A stretch of 49,437 nucleotides of DNA from Actinomycetes bacterium (GCA_021786095.1 JAJYNX010000037.1:1-49437), one strand, 5' to 3'. Counted from the first letter of the stretch, positions 1 to 15,613 are shown. The notes: generated by a model from the letters alone, not told the origin. A program made the numbers and translations.

Positions 1-196
1 CCACCGTCTCGGAGAGAAACCGGGCGGTGTGCTCAGTGGGCAGCCAGTCGTCGAGCGAGGGCGGCAAGAGGAAGTTCTGGTGTTGGTCGTAGGGGCGAAA
101 GGTCTTGTCGCGGCCGGCTGGTTGGGATACTTCGCGAGCCCGAGACTCGGAAGCCTCCACCTGGAACAGCCGATCGTCTTCGCACAGGAAGGTCAT
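1..196 (-). CDS. IS1182-family transposase, N-terminal fragment
   Basis: Reading leftwards from ATG at 196, about 65 residues are visible before the window edge. They contain the hallmark N-terminal block of IS1182/IS5-like transposases (DUF772 type): FRPYDQHQNFLLPPSLDDWL, followed by a P-x-E-H-x-A-R-F segment, at about residues 32-60. The family's DDE catalytic residues would lie further left, outside the window. It is not known whether the full gene is intact. The family call rests on this one strong motif. Confidence 0.72.
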   Translation of the reverse strand, partial: MTFLCEDDRLFQVEASESRAREVSQPAGRDKTFRPYDQHQNFLLPPSLDDWLPTEHTARFLSETV

Positions 197-219
197 GGAC
201 AATTCTCACAGCCGAGGTC

Positions 220-242
220 GGGTCAGTGGTGGATTCTGACCC
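220..242. repeat. Inverted repeat at the IS end
   Basis: GGGTCAG and CTGACCC form a perfect 7-bp inverted repeat separated by 9 bases, immediately outside the transposase start. It may be part of the terminal repeat of the element or a hairpin limiting read-through into the transposase. The neighbouring ATG at 243 begins directly after it. Confidence 0.5.
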
Positions 243-476
243 ATGCACCTAGAGGAGACCCCCAGCCGACACGACCTCCTCGGGCGTATCAACACCGCTC
301 TCGACATGCTCGAGGCCGATCCGCTGGATGCCCGATGCCGACGGCGGCGGTTTCAGAACATCGGCTTCTGGGGCATCATGGTCTTTCACCACGAGGGAGA
401 CTGGCTGATCCTGTGGGAAGAGAGAGATGAGGCGTGCGCGGAGGTTGATGTCCGTGCGATCACCCGTGACCCCTGA
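243..476 (+). pseudogene. RelE/ParE-like toxin, probably N-terminally truncated
   Basis: This is a 77-codon open frame. Its C-terminal half resembles RelE/ParE superfamily toxins: an Arg-rich stretch (RCRRRRF), then a W-G-I strand and a D-W-L-I-L-W-E strand. A full toxin of this type would usually be about 100-120 residues. The frame is closed just upstream by a TGA at 237-239 inside the IS end, so the N-terminus is missing or replaced, and no cognate antitoxin gene is visible. It is probably a remnant left by IS insertion. The family call is moderate; it could also be an orphan short protein. Confidence 0.45.
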
Positions 477-600
477 ACTGTTGCGGTTTTGCCGGTAGCT
501 GGCCACTGCGAAATCGTCCGGGCGGGTCCGCGCCCAACCGCGTGCGTCTTTGTCCAAACGTTTGTCCGAACCGTTGAGGGACCTTTATCCGAATCCCTCC

Positions 601-679
601 TGGTCGGGCTGGGGAGATTCGAACTCCCGATCTCTCGGCCCCCAGCCGAGCGCTCTAGACCAAACTAAGCCACAGCCCG
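601..679 (-). tRNA. tRNA-Pro (anticodon GGG), CCA encoded
   Basis: On the minus strand, CGGGCTG at 679-673 pairs with CAGCCCG to form the acceptor stem, followed by discriminator A (604) and an encoded CCA (603-601). The D-arm contains AGTTTGGTCTA. The anticodon stem CTCGG/CCGAG encloses the loop CTGGGGG, giving anticodon GGG (proline). The T-arm is GGGAG-TTCGAAT-CTCCC. The C1-G72 pair and A73 fit bacterial tRNA-Pro. The 477-600 stretch downstream holds nothing recognisable, and no clear U-tract terminator is seen. Confidence 0.93.
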
Positions 680-703
680 AGAGGCCAATGATAGCCGCCG
701 GCA

Positions 704-859
704 CTACGCGCTTTGGCGGTGGGCCCCGTGCGACTGATTGGGATGGGTGAGCCAGGCGCGTGCTTCGCAAAGGAAGGCGATCGACTCGCCGGTCGCCTTC
801 GCGTGCAGCGCCTCAAGGATTCGCTCGTCCAGCGCCTCAATCAACGCCTCTACTGCCAT
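704..859 (-). CDS. Conserved-looking small protein of unknown function (51 aa)
   Basis: ATG at 859 is preceded on the minus strand by a clear AGGAGA Shine-Dalgarno site six bases upstream, which is why this start is preferred over longer in-frame versions. The product has an acidic, helix-forming N-terminal half (MAVEALIEALDERILEAL) followed by an E-S-I-A-F-L-C-E-A-R-A-W motif and a polar tail. No signal peptide or membrane segment is visible. It lies between the tRNA-Pro gene and the divergent gltB. I do not recognise a family; the strong ribosome site and good codon use support a real gene. Confidence 0.6.
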   Translation of the reverse strand: MAVEALIEALDERILEALHAKATGESIAFLCEARAWLTHPNQSHGAHRQSA

Positions 860-967
860 GGTCTCTCCTCTGGTCCTCGGCCCCCGTCGCCGACAGCCCG
901 TCGGCGCAGCAACGACGAGGTGGTGGTCAACTCCAGCGTAGGGCGCGGCCACCGCCGCGCCATTCGT

Positions 968-973
968 TATAGT
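968..973 (+). promoter_or_regulatory. Putative -10 element of gltBD
   Basis: TATAGT matches an actinobacterial -10 hexamer. It would place the transcript start near 980, giving a leader of about 28 bases before the ATG at 1008. It also argues against the in-frame GTG at 972, which would lie upstream of that start. No good -35 box is visible. Confidence 0.45.
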
Positions 974-1007
974 GAGTGCGGGTCAGCGTTGCCCCAACGG
1001 TGAACCC

Positions 1008-5436
<4,429 letters not shown>

Positions 5437-5444
<8 letters not shown>

Positions 5445-6861
5445 GCCGACCGGATTCCTCGAGTTCCCGCGACGTGGCCCGACGCCGCGGCCGGTACCGG
5501 AGCGGCGCACTGACTGGCGCGAGGTGTACGCACCCCAGTCCGACGACGAGGTCCGCCTCCAGGCGGCGCGCTGCATGGACTGCGGCATCCCCTTCTGCAC
5601 GCAGGGCTGTCCGTTGGGCAACCCCATCCCCACCTTCAACGATCACGTCTACCGCGGCCGCTGGGACCGGGCGGCCGAGGCGCTCTTCACCACCAACAAC
5701 TTCCCGGAGTTCACGGGCCGGCTCTGTCCCGCCCCGTGCGAGTCGGCGTGCGTGCTGGGGATCGCCGACGACCCGGTCACGATCGAGCGCCTCGAGTACG
5801 AGATCGTCGAGCACGCTTTCGCCCGCGGCGTCGTGGAGCCCACCCCCGCGTCCTCCGACGGCCCGCGCGTCGCGGTCGTCGGCTCGGGGCCCGCCGGCCT
5901 GGCGAGTGCCGCCCAGTTGGCGTCCGCGGGGTACCGGGTCGAGGTCTTCGAGCGCAGCGACGCGATCGGGGGGCTGCTGCGCTACGGCATCCCCGCGTTC
6001 AAACTCGAGAAGTCGGTCCTGGACCGGCGTCTCGACGTGCTCGCCCGCTCGGGCGTGGTCTTTCATCCCTCGACGCCAGTCGGCGAGGACCTCTCGCTCG
6101 AGGACCTGCGCGCGCACTTCGACGCGGTCGTGCTCGCGGTGGGCGCGACACTGGCGCGCCGCCTCGACGTGACCGGCTCGGACCTGGCGGGGGTCTACCC
6201 GGCGATGACCTACCTCGAGGCCGCGAACCGCGCGGTGCGCGACGCCGCCGCGCCCTCGATCGACGCCGCCGGCCGCCACGTCGTGATCCTGGGCGGTGGT
6301 GACACCGGCGCCGACTGCCTGGGCACGGCGCACCGACAGGGAGCGTCGTCGGTGCACCAGATCGAGATCCTGGCGCGACCCCCCGACGAGCGGCCGGCGG
6401 ACGCGCCTTGGCCGACGATGGCGCGGCTGTTCAAGGTGACGACGGCGCACGAGGAGGGGGGTGAGCGGCTCTTCGACACCGAGACCCTCGCCTTCGAGGG
6501 GACCGACCGGGTCGAGCGCATCCGCCTGCGTGACCGCGCCACCGGCGAGGTTCACACCCAGCCGGCGGACCTCGTGCTCATCGCGGCGGGCTTCACGGGT
6601 CCCGACCTCGCACCCCTCGGACTCGAGGACCAGGTGTGGCGCACCGAGCGCGACACCCTACGGGTCGACGCGTCGTGGCGCCTCGACGTGAGTACGCCCG
6701 GTGCCCCGGTGTTCGCGTGCGGTGACGCCGTGCGCGGCCAGAGCCTGATCGTGTGGGCCATCGCCGAGGGGCGCAGTGCCGCCGCGGCCGTCGACCGTAC
6801 GCTGCGCGCGGCCCCGTCGGGGCTGCCCGCTCCCGTCACCCCCTACGCGTCGTCGTGGTAG
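5437..6861 (+). CDS. gltD: Glutamate synthase (NADPH), small subunit
   Basis: This is the electron-input subunit of glutamate synthase: FAD takes electrons from NADPH and passes them through Fe-S clusters to GltB. In the 474 residues, Cys46, 49, 54 and 58 and Cys97, 101 and 105 form the N-terminal cluster-binding motifs. VGSGPAGLASA near residue 150 is the FAD Rossmann motif, and LGGGDTGADC near residue 289 is the NADPH motif. The TTG start (TTGGCTAAG) overlaps the gltB stop by 8 bases, implying translational coupling. A TTG start is unusual here but gives the conserved N-terminus K-P-T-G-F. Confidence 0.95.
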
Positions 6862-6974
6862 CGCCGCGCGGATCGGCGCGGACGCCGGCGACGCACGGCG
6901 CGCGAGTACGGTGGATGAGACGGGTGAGCGATACCACTCAGTAACATCGACGCCAGGTACGAGGAGGAGAAGAC

Positions 6975-8591
6975 ATGCGCAGTACGATGCAGGACGCGCC
7001 GCTCTTGATCAATCGGATCTTGCGTCACGGCGAGTTCCTCTACGCTCACAAGAAAGTACTGACGGTCACGTCCGACGGCGTGCGCGAGGCGACCTTCGCC
7101 CAGGTCGCGCGGCGCAGCGAGCAGCTGGCCGCGGCGTTGGCCGACCTCGGTGTCGGCGACGGTGATCGCGTCGCCACCTTCATGTGGAACAACCAGGCGC
7201 ACCTCGAGGCGTACTTCGCCGTGCCCTGCATGGGGGCGGTCTTGCACACCCTCAACATCCGACTCTTCCCCGAGCAGTTGGCCTTCATCATCAACCACGC
7301 CGAGGACCAGGTGATCATCGTCGACGACACCCTGATCCCGCTGCTCGCGCGCGTGCGCGACCAGATCCCGACCGTTCGCCACATCATCGTCAACGGCACC
7401 GACGAGGGCGGCCTGCTCGGCGAGACGATCAACTACGAGGAGCTGATCAGTCGCTACCCGAGCGGGTACGACTGGCCCGAGATGGACGAGCGCAACGCCT
7501 CGGTGATGTGCTACACCTCGGGCACGACCGGTGATCCGAAGGGGGTGGTGTACTCGCACCGCTCGATCTGGCTTCACTCGCTGGCGTCCACGACGGCCAA
7601 CTCGATCGGCCTCAGCGAGAAGGACCGGTGCCTGCTCATCGTGCCGATGTTCCACGTCAACGCGTGGGGAGCGCCGTACTCGGCCTATCTGGCGGGAATG
7701 GACCTGGTGATGCCCCAGATGTTCCTGCAGGGCGATCCCATCGTGCGCATGATCCGCGAGCTGCGCCCCACGGTGTCGCTCGGCGTGCCCACCATCTGGA
7801 ACGAGGTCCTGCACGCGGCCGAGGCGTCCGGCGAGGCCGACTTCTCCAGCCTGCGCGGGCTCCTCGGGGGAGGCGCCGCGGTACCGCGCCACCTCATCGA
7901 GGCCTTCCGCGACGAGTACGGCGTCGACATCATCCAGGGATGGGGGATGACCGAGACCAGCCCGCTGGGCGCCGTCTCGATCCCGCCCGCGGGCACGCCG
8001 CGCGATCAGGAGATCGACTTTCGTGCCAAGGCCGGGCGCATCGTCGCGGGCGTGGAGGTGCGCGTCACCGCCGAGGACGGTACGGTGCTCGACCACGACG
8101 GCACCTCGGTCGGCGAGTTCGAGATCCGCGGACCGTGGATCACCGGCTCGTACTACGGGGTGGAGGCGCCCGAGCGGTTTCACGACGGCTGGCTGCGCAC
8201 GGGAGACGTGGGCACGCTCGACGAGCTGGGCTTCATGGTGATCAGCGATCGCACCAAGGACGTCATCAAGTCCGGTGGCGAGTGGATCAGCTCGGTGGAG
8301 CTGGAGAACGCCGTGATGAGCCACCCCGCCGTGTTCGAGGCGGCGGTGGTGGCGGTACCCGACGAGAAGTGGCAGGAACGCCCGCTGTGCTGCGTCGTCC
8401 TGCGACCCGGTCAGAGCGCGAGCGCCCAGGAGCTGCGCGACTACCTCGCGACGAGGGTCGTGAAGTGGTGGCTGCCCGAGCGATGGTGCTTCCTCGACTC
8501 CATCCCCAAGACGAGCGTCGGCAAGTTCGACAAGAAAGTGCTCCGGGCCCTCTACGCCGAGGGGACCCTCGACGTGGTGACCACGAACTAG
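6975..8591 (+). CDS. AMP-dependent acyl-CoA synthetase (fatty-acid CoA ligase)
   Basis: This member of the ANL adenylating family activates a carboxylic acid to an acyl-AMP and then an acyl-CoA. The 538 residues match the medium/long-chain ligase size. The phosphate-binding motif [11 protein letters not shown] is at 180-190, a GWGMTETSP motif lies in the middle, a GWLRTGD motif follows, and a C-terminal K-T-S-V-G-K-F-D-K segment carries the catalytic lysine. The start at 6975 follows GAGGAGGAGAAG, an obvious Shine-Dalgarno run. The 113-base gap before it has a possible -10 (TACGGT, 6907-6912). The chain-length preference cannot be read from sequence. Confidence 0.9.
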   Translation: MRSTMQDAPLLINRILRHGEFLYAHKKVLTVTSDGVREATFAQVARRSEQLAAALADLGVGDGDRVATFMWNNQAHLEAYFAVPCMGAVLHTLNIRLFPEQLAFIINHAEDQVIIVDDTLIPLLARVRDQIPTVRHIIVNGTDEGGLLGETINYEELISRYPSGYDWPEMDERNASVMCYTSGTTGDPKGVVYSHRSIWLHSLASTTANSIGLSEKDRCLLIVPMFHVNAWGAPYSAYLAGMDLVMPQMFLQGDPIVRMIRELRPTVSLGVPTIWNEVLHAAEASGEADFSSLRGLLGGGAAVPRHLIEAFRDEYGVDIIQGWGMTETSPLGAVSIPPAGTPRDQEIDFRAKAGRIVAGVEVRVTAEDGTVLDHDGTSVGEFEIRGPWITGSYYGVEAPERFHDGWLRTGDVGTLDELGFMVISDRTKDVIKSGGEWISSVELENAVMSHPAVFEAAVVAVPDEKWQERPLCCVVLRPGQSASAQELRDYLATRVVKWWLPERWCFLDSIPKTSVGKFDKKVLRALYAEGTLDVVTTN

Positions 8592-8800
8592 TGGAGGGCC
8601 CGCACGAGCTGCACGACTTGGCCGACCAGATCGCCGAGATCGAACGGCGCGTCGGCGAGGTGATCTTCACCGCCGTGCGCGATCAGTTGCGCGGCGACGA
8701 CGCCGGCGCGCGCGATCGCGAGCGCCAACTCAGTCGCGTGCGCCGCAGCCTGGTCAAAGCCGAGAGCGTGCTGCGCGCGATGGACCTCGACGAGGGCTAG
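8591..8800 (+). CDS. Small helical protein of unknown function (69 aa)
   Basis: The GTG start overlaps the ligase stop by one base (TAGTG), so it is probably translated by coupling with the acyl-CoA synthetase. The product is polar and almost certainly all-helical, with heptad-like hydrophobic spacing in two segments (DLADQIAEIERRVGEVI and RQLSRVRRSLVKAESVL), which suggests a coiled-coil hairpin. No family is recognised. Its stop codon shares the tetranucleotide CTAG with the stop of the convergent LOG-family gene. Confidence 0.6.
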   Translation: MEGPHELHDLADQIAEIERRVGEVIFTAVRDQLRGDDAGARDRERQLSRVRRSLVKAESVLRAMDLDEG

Positions 8801-9762
8801 TCGACCCAGCCGTTCAGCGCGTCGATCAGCCGGCGCAGGCTCACGTAGTCGCGCCCGTCGAAACTGATGCGCAGCGTGGTCGAGTCGCGAGCGCGCATCG
8901 CGCCGTCGCGATCGAACATCGGGAACTGCGCGGCCAGCGCGGGCACGCGTTCGCGATCGAGGAGCCGCAGCGTGATCTCGGCGTACGAGCCGTGAATGGT
9001 CACCGCGCGGAAGTTGGCGTAGAAGCGCTCGATGGCACGGATGGCGTCAGGAACCGAGCTGACCAGCTCGACCAACCCGGACGCCTCGGCCTCGACGTAC
9101 CCGCGCGCGACGACCGCGGACTCCAGGAAGGTGTACCAGCGACGCCAGTAGTCGCCCGCGGGGGTGTCGACCAGCACGACCGGAGCCGGGCGGCTCTTCC
9201 CCGTGTGCAGCAGAGTCAGGATCTCGAACGCCTCGTCCATCGTGCCCAGCCCGCCGGGAAAGAAGACGAAGGCCAGCGACTCCTTGGTCAGAGCCACCTT
9301 GCGGGTGAAGAAGTACTTCATCTCGACCAGACGAGACTCCGCATCGACGAAGGGGTTGGCGCTCTGCTCGAAGGGTAGGCGGATGTTCACGCCGAGCGTG
9401 TTCTGCGCCCCGGCTCCGCGCGCGGCAGCCTCCATGATTCCCGGCCCCGCCCCCGACACGATGATCCAGCCCCGCGTGGCCATGGCGCCAGCTAACTCTT
9501 GGGCCATGGCGTAGAGCGGGTCATCGGCGAGGACCCGGGCCGAGCCGAAGATGGTGACCTTGGCTCGATCACGCCACGGTGAGAAGACGTCGCCGGCGTC
9601 GAGGAGCTCGCGCAGCGTGGTGATCGTCAGGCCCAACTGCTCGGGATCCGTCGCCGACGCCACCACTCGATCCACGTAGGCGCGTAGTTGGGCGACCTGT
9701 TCGTCGTGCTCGCGCTCCGGCTCGTCCGGGGGCGACACACTGGCGTTGGCCGTGTCACTCAC
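8797..9762 (-). CDS. LOG-family protein (TIGR00730-like nucleoside/nucleotide hydrolase)
   Basis: LOG-family enzymes often act as cytokinin-riboside or nucleotide phosphoribohydrolases, and many were once labelled lysine decarboxylases. The 321-residue product has the Rossmann signatures GSAR (73-76), SGAGPGIMEAA (103-113) and the defining PGGLGTMDE (169-177). An extra N-terminal region of about 60 residues and a C-terminal tail of about 70 make it longer than minimal LOG enzymes. GTG 9762 overlaps the fbiC stop by 8 bases and gives a clean N-terminus; longer in-frame forms lie inside fbiC. The physiological substrate is unknown. Confidence 0.85.
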   Translation of the reverse strand: MSDTANASVSPPDEPEREHDEQVAQLRAYVDRVVASATDPEQLGLTITTLRELLDAGDVFSPWRDRAKVTIFGSARVLADDPLYAMAQELAGAMATRGWIIVSGAGPGIMEAAARGAGAQNTLGVNIRLPFEQSANPFVDAESRLVEMKYFFTRKVALTKESLAFVFFPGGLGTMDEAFEILTLLHTGKSRPAPVVLVDTPAGDYWRRWYTFLESAVVARGYVEAEASGLVELVSSVPDAIRAIERFYANFRAVTIHGSYAEITLRLLDRERVPALAAQFPMFDRDGAMRARDSTTLRISFDGRDYVSLRRLIDALNGWVD

Positions 9763-12022
9763 GGGCGAGCACGTCGTACAGAGTGGTGCGTTGTCGTAGC
9801 GGACGCCCGAGCGGAGCGACGAGCTCGCGCAGTGCCTCGACGTCCATTGCCTGGCCGTGGACGGCGCCGGCGGCCCGCGAGATGTTCTCGTCCATGAGCG
9901 TGCCGCCGAGGTCGTTCGCACCCGCGTGGAGCACGCGCCGGGCGCCGACGGGGCCCAACTTGACCCAGCTCACCTGCACGTTGTCGATCAGGGTGGCGTA
10001 GTGCAAACGCGCCACCGCGTGCATCAGCACCGTCTCGCGGAACGTCGGACCCCTGCGAGCCCGGCCGGTCAGATACAGCGGTGTGGCCATGTGCACGAAC
10101 GGCAGCGGCACGAACTCCGTGAAGCCACCCGTCTCGCCCTGCAGCGCCCGAGTGCGCAGAAGGTGGGTGATCCACTCCTGGGGGCTCTCGACCGCACCGA
10201 ACATGATCGTGATGTTCGAGCGCAGGCCGACCGAGTGCGCCGCTCGATGCACCTCCAGCCACTGATCCGAGGTGATCTTGTCCGGGCACAGGATTCGGCG
10301 GACGTCGTCGTCCAGGATCTCCGCGGCCGTGCCGGGCAGTGTTCGAAGGCCGGCCTCGCGCAGCCGTGTCAGATAGGTCGCGAGGTCTTGGCCGGAACGG
10401 CGGGCGCCCTCGAACACCTCCAGCGCGCTGAAGGCGTGCACGTGAATGGTGGGGGAGCCGGCACGCACGGCCGCCACGACGTCGATGTAGTAGTCGCCGT
10501 CGAAGTCGGGGTGTATGCCGCCCTGCAGACACACCTCGGTCGCCCCACGCTCCTCGGCCTCGACCACGCGCGCGCTGATCTCGTCGAGCGAAAGACGGTA
10601 GGGGTCACCACGAAGGTTGAGCGAGAGCGGCCCCTTGGAGAACGCGCAGAAGCGGCACTTGAAGGTGCACACGTTGGTGTAGTTGATGTTCCGGTTGACC
10701 ACGAACGTCACGTCGTCACCCACCCGAGCCCGTCGCACCTCGTCAGCCAGCTCAATCAGCGCCGCGAGGTCGCCGCCGCGCGCGTCGAACAGCCACGTCA
10801 GCTCGCGGCGCTCGAGGGGGTAGCCCGGCGTGTAGCGGGCGAGCAGGGCCTGTACCTCGCTCGTGCGCACGCGCGACGGCCTGGCGAGCGGGGGGTCCGC
10901 GTCGTTGCCGGGGCTCCAGCTGTCGCCGCGGCCCAGTCCGTGCGCGTCCGCCAGACGCAGCACGGCCGGCCGCACCCGGCCGTCCAGGAACGTCTCGGCC
11001 TGACGGATCCACGCGGGATGCACGGCCAGTCGCGCGACCAGGTGCAGGTCGCGCGACGCGCAGATCTCCTCCAGCGCGCTGACGGCGGGCCAGGGACGCT
11101 CGGGGTTCACGTGATCGATCGTGACCGGCGAGATCCCACCGAAGTCGTCGACGCCCGCGTCGAGCAGGCGAGTCGGGTCGTCGCTCAGGTTCGGCGGCGC
11201 CTGCACGTGAACGTCGTCGGCCAGGAGCAGGCGCGCGACGGCGAGTGTCCAACGGTACTCCTCGTCCGTCGGCGGCGCCACGCGGGCCATGGCGGTGCCG
11301 GGCTTGGGGAGGAAGTTCTGGATGATCACCTCGTGGACGTGGCCGAAGCGCGCGTGCGCCGCCGCGATGGCCCCGAGCGCGTCGAGGCGATCGCGGCGCG
11401 ACTCGCCGATCCCCACCAGTAGGCCCGTCGTGAAGGGGATCGCCAGTTCGCCCGCCGCGTGCAGCGTCGCGAGACGCCGCGACGCCAACTTGTCGGGGGC
11501 GAGACGATGCGCCTCGAGGTCTGCCAGCGACTCGAGCATCATGCCCTGGGAGGCGGTGCTGGCGCGGAGTTGGGCGAGCTCGTGCGGGTACAGCGCCCCG
11601 GCGTTGGCGTGGGGGAGGACGCTCGTCGACTCGAGCACCATCTGCGTCGCGCTGGCCAGATAGTCCACCGTCGATCGATAGCCACGAGCGGCGAGCCACC
11701 GGGCCGCGTCGTCGTAGCGCAACTCGGGTCGTTCGCCCAGGGTGAAGAGCGCCTCGGTGCACCCCACGGCCTCACCGGCGCGCACGATCGCCATCACCTC
11801 GTCCAGCGCGAGGTAGGGGTCACGCCGTCGAGCCGGTGGCTGAGCAAACGTGCAGTACCCGCAGCGGTCGCGACACAGCGTGGTGAGGGGGACGAAGACC
11901 TTGGGCGAGTAGGTGATGACCGACCCGAAGAGCGAGCGAGCCCGGGCCACGGCGGCCACGGCGACCTCGTCGGCCCGGGCGTGGCACAGGTCGTCGAACG
12001 CATCAGCTCCGAGCGTCGTCAT
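9755..12022 (-). CDS. fbiC: FbiC, 7,8-didemethyl-8-hydroxy-5-deazariboflavin (FO) synthase
   Basis: FbiC makes FO, the chromophore of coenzyme F420, from tyrosine and 5-amino-6-ribitylaminouracil. It is a fusion of two radical-SAM enzymes. The CofG half carries Cys50, Cys54 and Cys57 (CRDRCGYC), and the CofH half carries Cys452, Cys456 and Cys459 (CTFKCRFC). The 755 residues are slightly shorter than mycobacterial FbiC. It follows tal by 9 bases and overlaps the LOG-family gene, so it is likely co-transcribed with the pentose phosphate genes. A weak TAGAGG six bases before the ATG might add a local promoter. Confidence 0.95.
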   Translation of the reverse strand: MTTLGADAFDDLCHARADEVAVAAVARARSLFGSVITYSPKVFVPLTTLCRDRCGYCTFAQPPARRRDPYLALDEVMAIVRAGEAVGCTEALFTLGERPELRYDDAARWLAARGYRSTVDYLASATQMVLESTSVLPHANAGALYPHELAQLRASTASQGMMLESLADLEAHRLAPDKLASRRLATLHAAGELAIPFTTGLLVGIGESRRDRLDALGAIAAAHARFGHVHEVIIQNFLPKPGTAMARVAPPTDEEYRWTLAVARLLLADDVHVQAPPNLSDDPTRLLDAGVDDFGGISPVTIDHVNPERPWPAVSALEEICASRDLHLVARLAVHPAWIRQAETFLDGRVRPAVLRLADAHGLGRGDSWSPGNDADPPLARPSRVRTSEVQALLARYTPGYPLERRELTWLFDARGGDLAALIELADEVRRARVGDDVTFVVNRNINYTNVCTFKCRFCAFSKGPLSLNLRGDPYRLSLDEISARVVEAEERGATEVCLQGGIHPDFDGDYYIDVVAAVRAGSPTIHVHAFSALEVFEGARRSGQDLATYLTRLREAGLRTLPGTAAEILDDDVRRILCPDKITSDQWLEVHRAAHSVGLRSNITIMFGAVESPQEWITHLLRTRALQGETGGFTEFVPLPFVHMATPLYLTGRARRGPTFRETVLMHAVARLHYATLIDNVQVSWVKLGPVGARRVLHAGANDLGGTLMDENISRAAGAVHGQAMDVEALRELVAPLGRPLRQRTTLYDVLARE

Positions 12023-12031
12023 CGGCGCCCT

Positions 12032-13161
12032 CTAGGCCGGCGCGCCGTCACGCGACGGCGACGCGGGGATCTTCGTCGCGATGGTCGCGAGCAGGGCGTC
12101 GTAGGCGTCGGCGAAGGCGGTGACACCCTCGTCCTCGAGGCGTACGGTGACCTCCTCGAGGTCGACGTCCGTGCCCAGCGCGTTGAGCCGGTGCGCCGCC
12201 GCCGCCGCCGTCACGGGGTCCGCGAGCACCGATCGCGCGGGGTCGAGACGCTCGAGGGCCGCGCGCAACGTGGCGTCGGGCATGGTGTTCACCGTCTCGT
12301 CGGCCACGAGGTCGTCCACGTAGAGCAGGTCGTCGTAGCGGGGGTCCTTCGTCGACGTGGACGCCCACAACGGCCGCTGGATCTGCGCTCCGCGCGCCAG
12401 GAGGGCGGTGACGTCGGGCGCGACCCGACGCGAGCAAAAGATCTCGTAGGCGGCGGCGGCCTGGGCGACCGCGCTCGTCCCGCGTCGCGGGTCGCCCTCG
12501 GCCAGCTCGGCGTCGACGGCGACGTCCAGGCGTGAGACGAAGAACGACGCCACGCTGGCCAGGCCGACGAGGTCGTGACCACGGCTCGCGGCCAGCGACA
12601 GCCCGTCGCGCCACGCGTCGATCACCTCGCCGTAGCGCGTCGTGGAGAAGATCAGCGTCACGTTCACGTTGATGCCCTGGCCGAGCACCTCGGTGATCGC
12701 CGGGAGACCCTCGCGCGTGGCGGGGATCTTGATCATCACGTTGGGCCGATCAACCTCACTGGCGAGGCGTTGGGCCGCGGCGATGGTGGCGCCGGTGTCA
12801 CGGGCGAGGCGCGGCGAGACCTCGAGGGACACGAAGCCGTCGGCGTAGCGTCGCCGTCCGGCGGCGACGTCGTCGCGCGACGCGCGATGCACCGCGCCGA
12901 GAACGTCACAGGCGTCGCGCACGTCGGCCACGGCGAGGGACTCGAAGACGACCTCCGGGTCGCGAGTGTCGAGCGCCGCGATCGCCGCGTCGTAGGCCTG
13001 TGACGAGGCGAGGGACTTCGCGAAGATCGAGGGATTGGACGTGACGCCGCGCACCCCCTGCGTGACGAGATCCGCCAGCGTGCCGTCGTCGAGCCAGTCC
13101 CGGCGTATGTTGTCGATCCACGGGCTCTGGCCGTGCTGGTCGTACAGGTCGTGCAGGCGAG

Positions 13162-13165
<4 letters not shown>
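12032..13165 (-). CDS. tal: Transaldolase
   Basis: Transaldolase moves a dihydroxyacetone unit between sedoheptulose-7-phosphate and glyceraldehyde-3-phosphate in the non-oxidative pentose phosphate pathway. The 377-residue product is the long actinobacterial form. It has the VTSNPSIF motif (41-48) and the Schiff-base lysine Lys146 in VMIKIPATREG. Its ATG overlaps the transketolase stop (ATGA, 13162-13165), which implies translational coupling. Confidence 0.94.
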
Positions 13166-15153
<1,988 letters not shown>

Positions 15154-15160
15154 GCCTACG

Positions 15161-15166
15161 ACCCTA
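15161..15166 (-). promoter_or_regulatory. -10 element of tkt (near-leaderless)
   Basis: TAGGGT on the minus strand ends seven bases before the tkt ATG, which would start transcription at or next to the start codon. It is back to back with the -10 of the thioesterase gene at 15200. Confidence 0.5.
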
Positions 15167-15199
15167 ACGGACGCGTTCGCCGCACGCGGGGCGTCTGGG

Positions 15200-15205
15200 T
15201 AGTCT
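15200..15205 (+). promoter_or_regulatory. -10 element of the thioesterase gene (leaderless)
   Basis: TAGTCT ends six bases before GTG 15212, the spacing expected if transcription starts on the first base of the start codon. No Shine-Dalgarno site fits between them. Confidence 0.5.
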
Positions 15206-15211
15206 GGGCCC

Positions 15212-15610
15212 GTGACGCTGCAGATCCCGCCCAACTGCGATCTCACCCTGGGCCTGACCTGCGTCGACAAGACGACACCGGGTCGCAGCGTGTGGCGCGT
15301 GACCCTCGACGAGCGTTTCGTGAACCCGGTGGGCGTCGTGCAGGGGGGATTCCTGTCGGCGATCGCCGACTCGGCCATGGGAGCCAGCGCGGTCACCGCG
15401 GCCGGCGAGCGCAAGGTGCACGTCGCCAACACCTCGATGAAGATCTCCTTCATCCGCCCCGCCCGTCCCGGCATGACCCTCACCTGCACGGCGCGCGTCG
15501 TCAAGCCCGGGCGGGTGGTGAGTTTCGTGGACGCGCGCATCGAGGATGACGAGGGGCGGCTCATCGCCACCGCCAGCTCAAACTACGTGATCAGCGAGCG
15601 CACTGAGTAG
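15212..15610 (+). CDS. PaaI-like hotdog-fold acyl-CoA thioesterase
   Basis: This is a 132-residue single hotdog domain. The sequence N38-P-V-G-V-V-Q-G-G46 followed by Asp53 matches the PaaI/YbgC-type active site (commonly N-x-x-G-x-x-H-G-G), with Gln in place of the usual His. The C-terminus shows the usual beta-hairpins. Such enzymes hydrolyse acyl- or aryl-CoA thioesters, and the substrate cannot be told from sequence. It is divergent from tkt and precedes a run of membrane proteins; its stop codon is part of the next gene's probable promoter. Confidence 0.85.
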   Translation: MTLQIPPNCDLTLGLTCVDKTTPGRSVWRVTLDERFVNPVGVVQGGFLSAIADSAMGASAVTAAGERKVHVANTSMKISFIRPARPGMTLTCTARVVKPGRVVSFVDARIEDDEGRLIATASSNYVISERTE

Positions 15611-15613
15611 GCT
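15608..15613 (+). promoter_or_regulatory. -10 element of the holin-like gene, overlapping a stop codon
   Basis: TAGGCT ends six bases before GTG 15620. Its first three bases are the TAG stop of the preceding thioesterase gene, so promoter and stop codon share sequence. Confidence 0.45.

Larger units (their letters stand above)
1..242 (-). mobile_element. End of an IS1182-like insertion sequence (partial)
   Basis: The element enters from the left window edge. It contains the 5' part of a transposase gene read leftwards and ends near a 7-bp inverted repeat at 220-242. Directly beyond it lies a toxin-like reading frame without its usual N-terminus, which suggests that the insertion, or a deletion started by it, broke that gene. 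The exact terminal repeat and target duplication cannot be fixed because the other end lies outside the window. Confidence 0.6.

Noticed and set aside
972-1007. Upstream GTG start for gltB
   Set aside because: It overlaps the likely -10 element and would make an unusually long propeptide before the catalytic cysteine; ATG 1008 fits the family.
9857-11422. 521-codon open frame opposite fbiC (plus strand)
   Set aside because: Shadow of the high-GC fbiC coding strand; low-complexity R/V/G/H composition and no recognisable domain.
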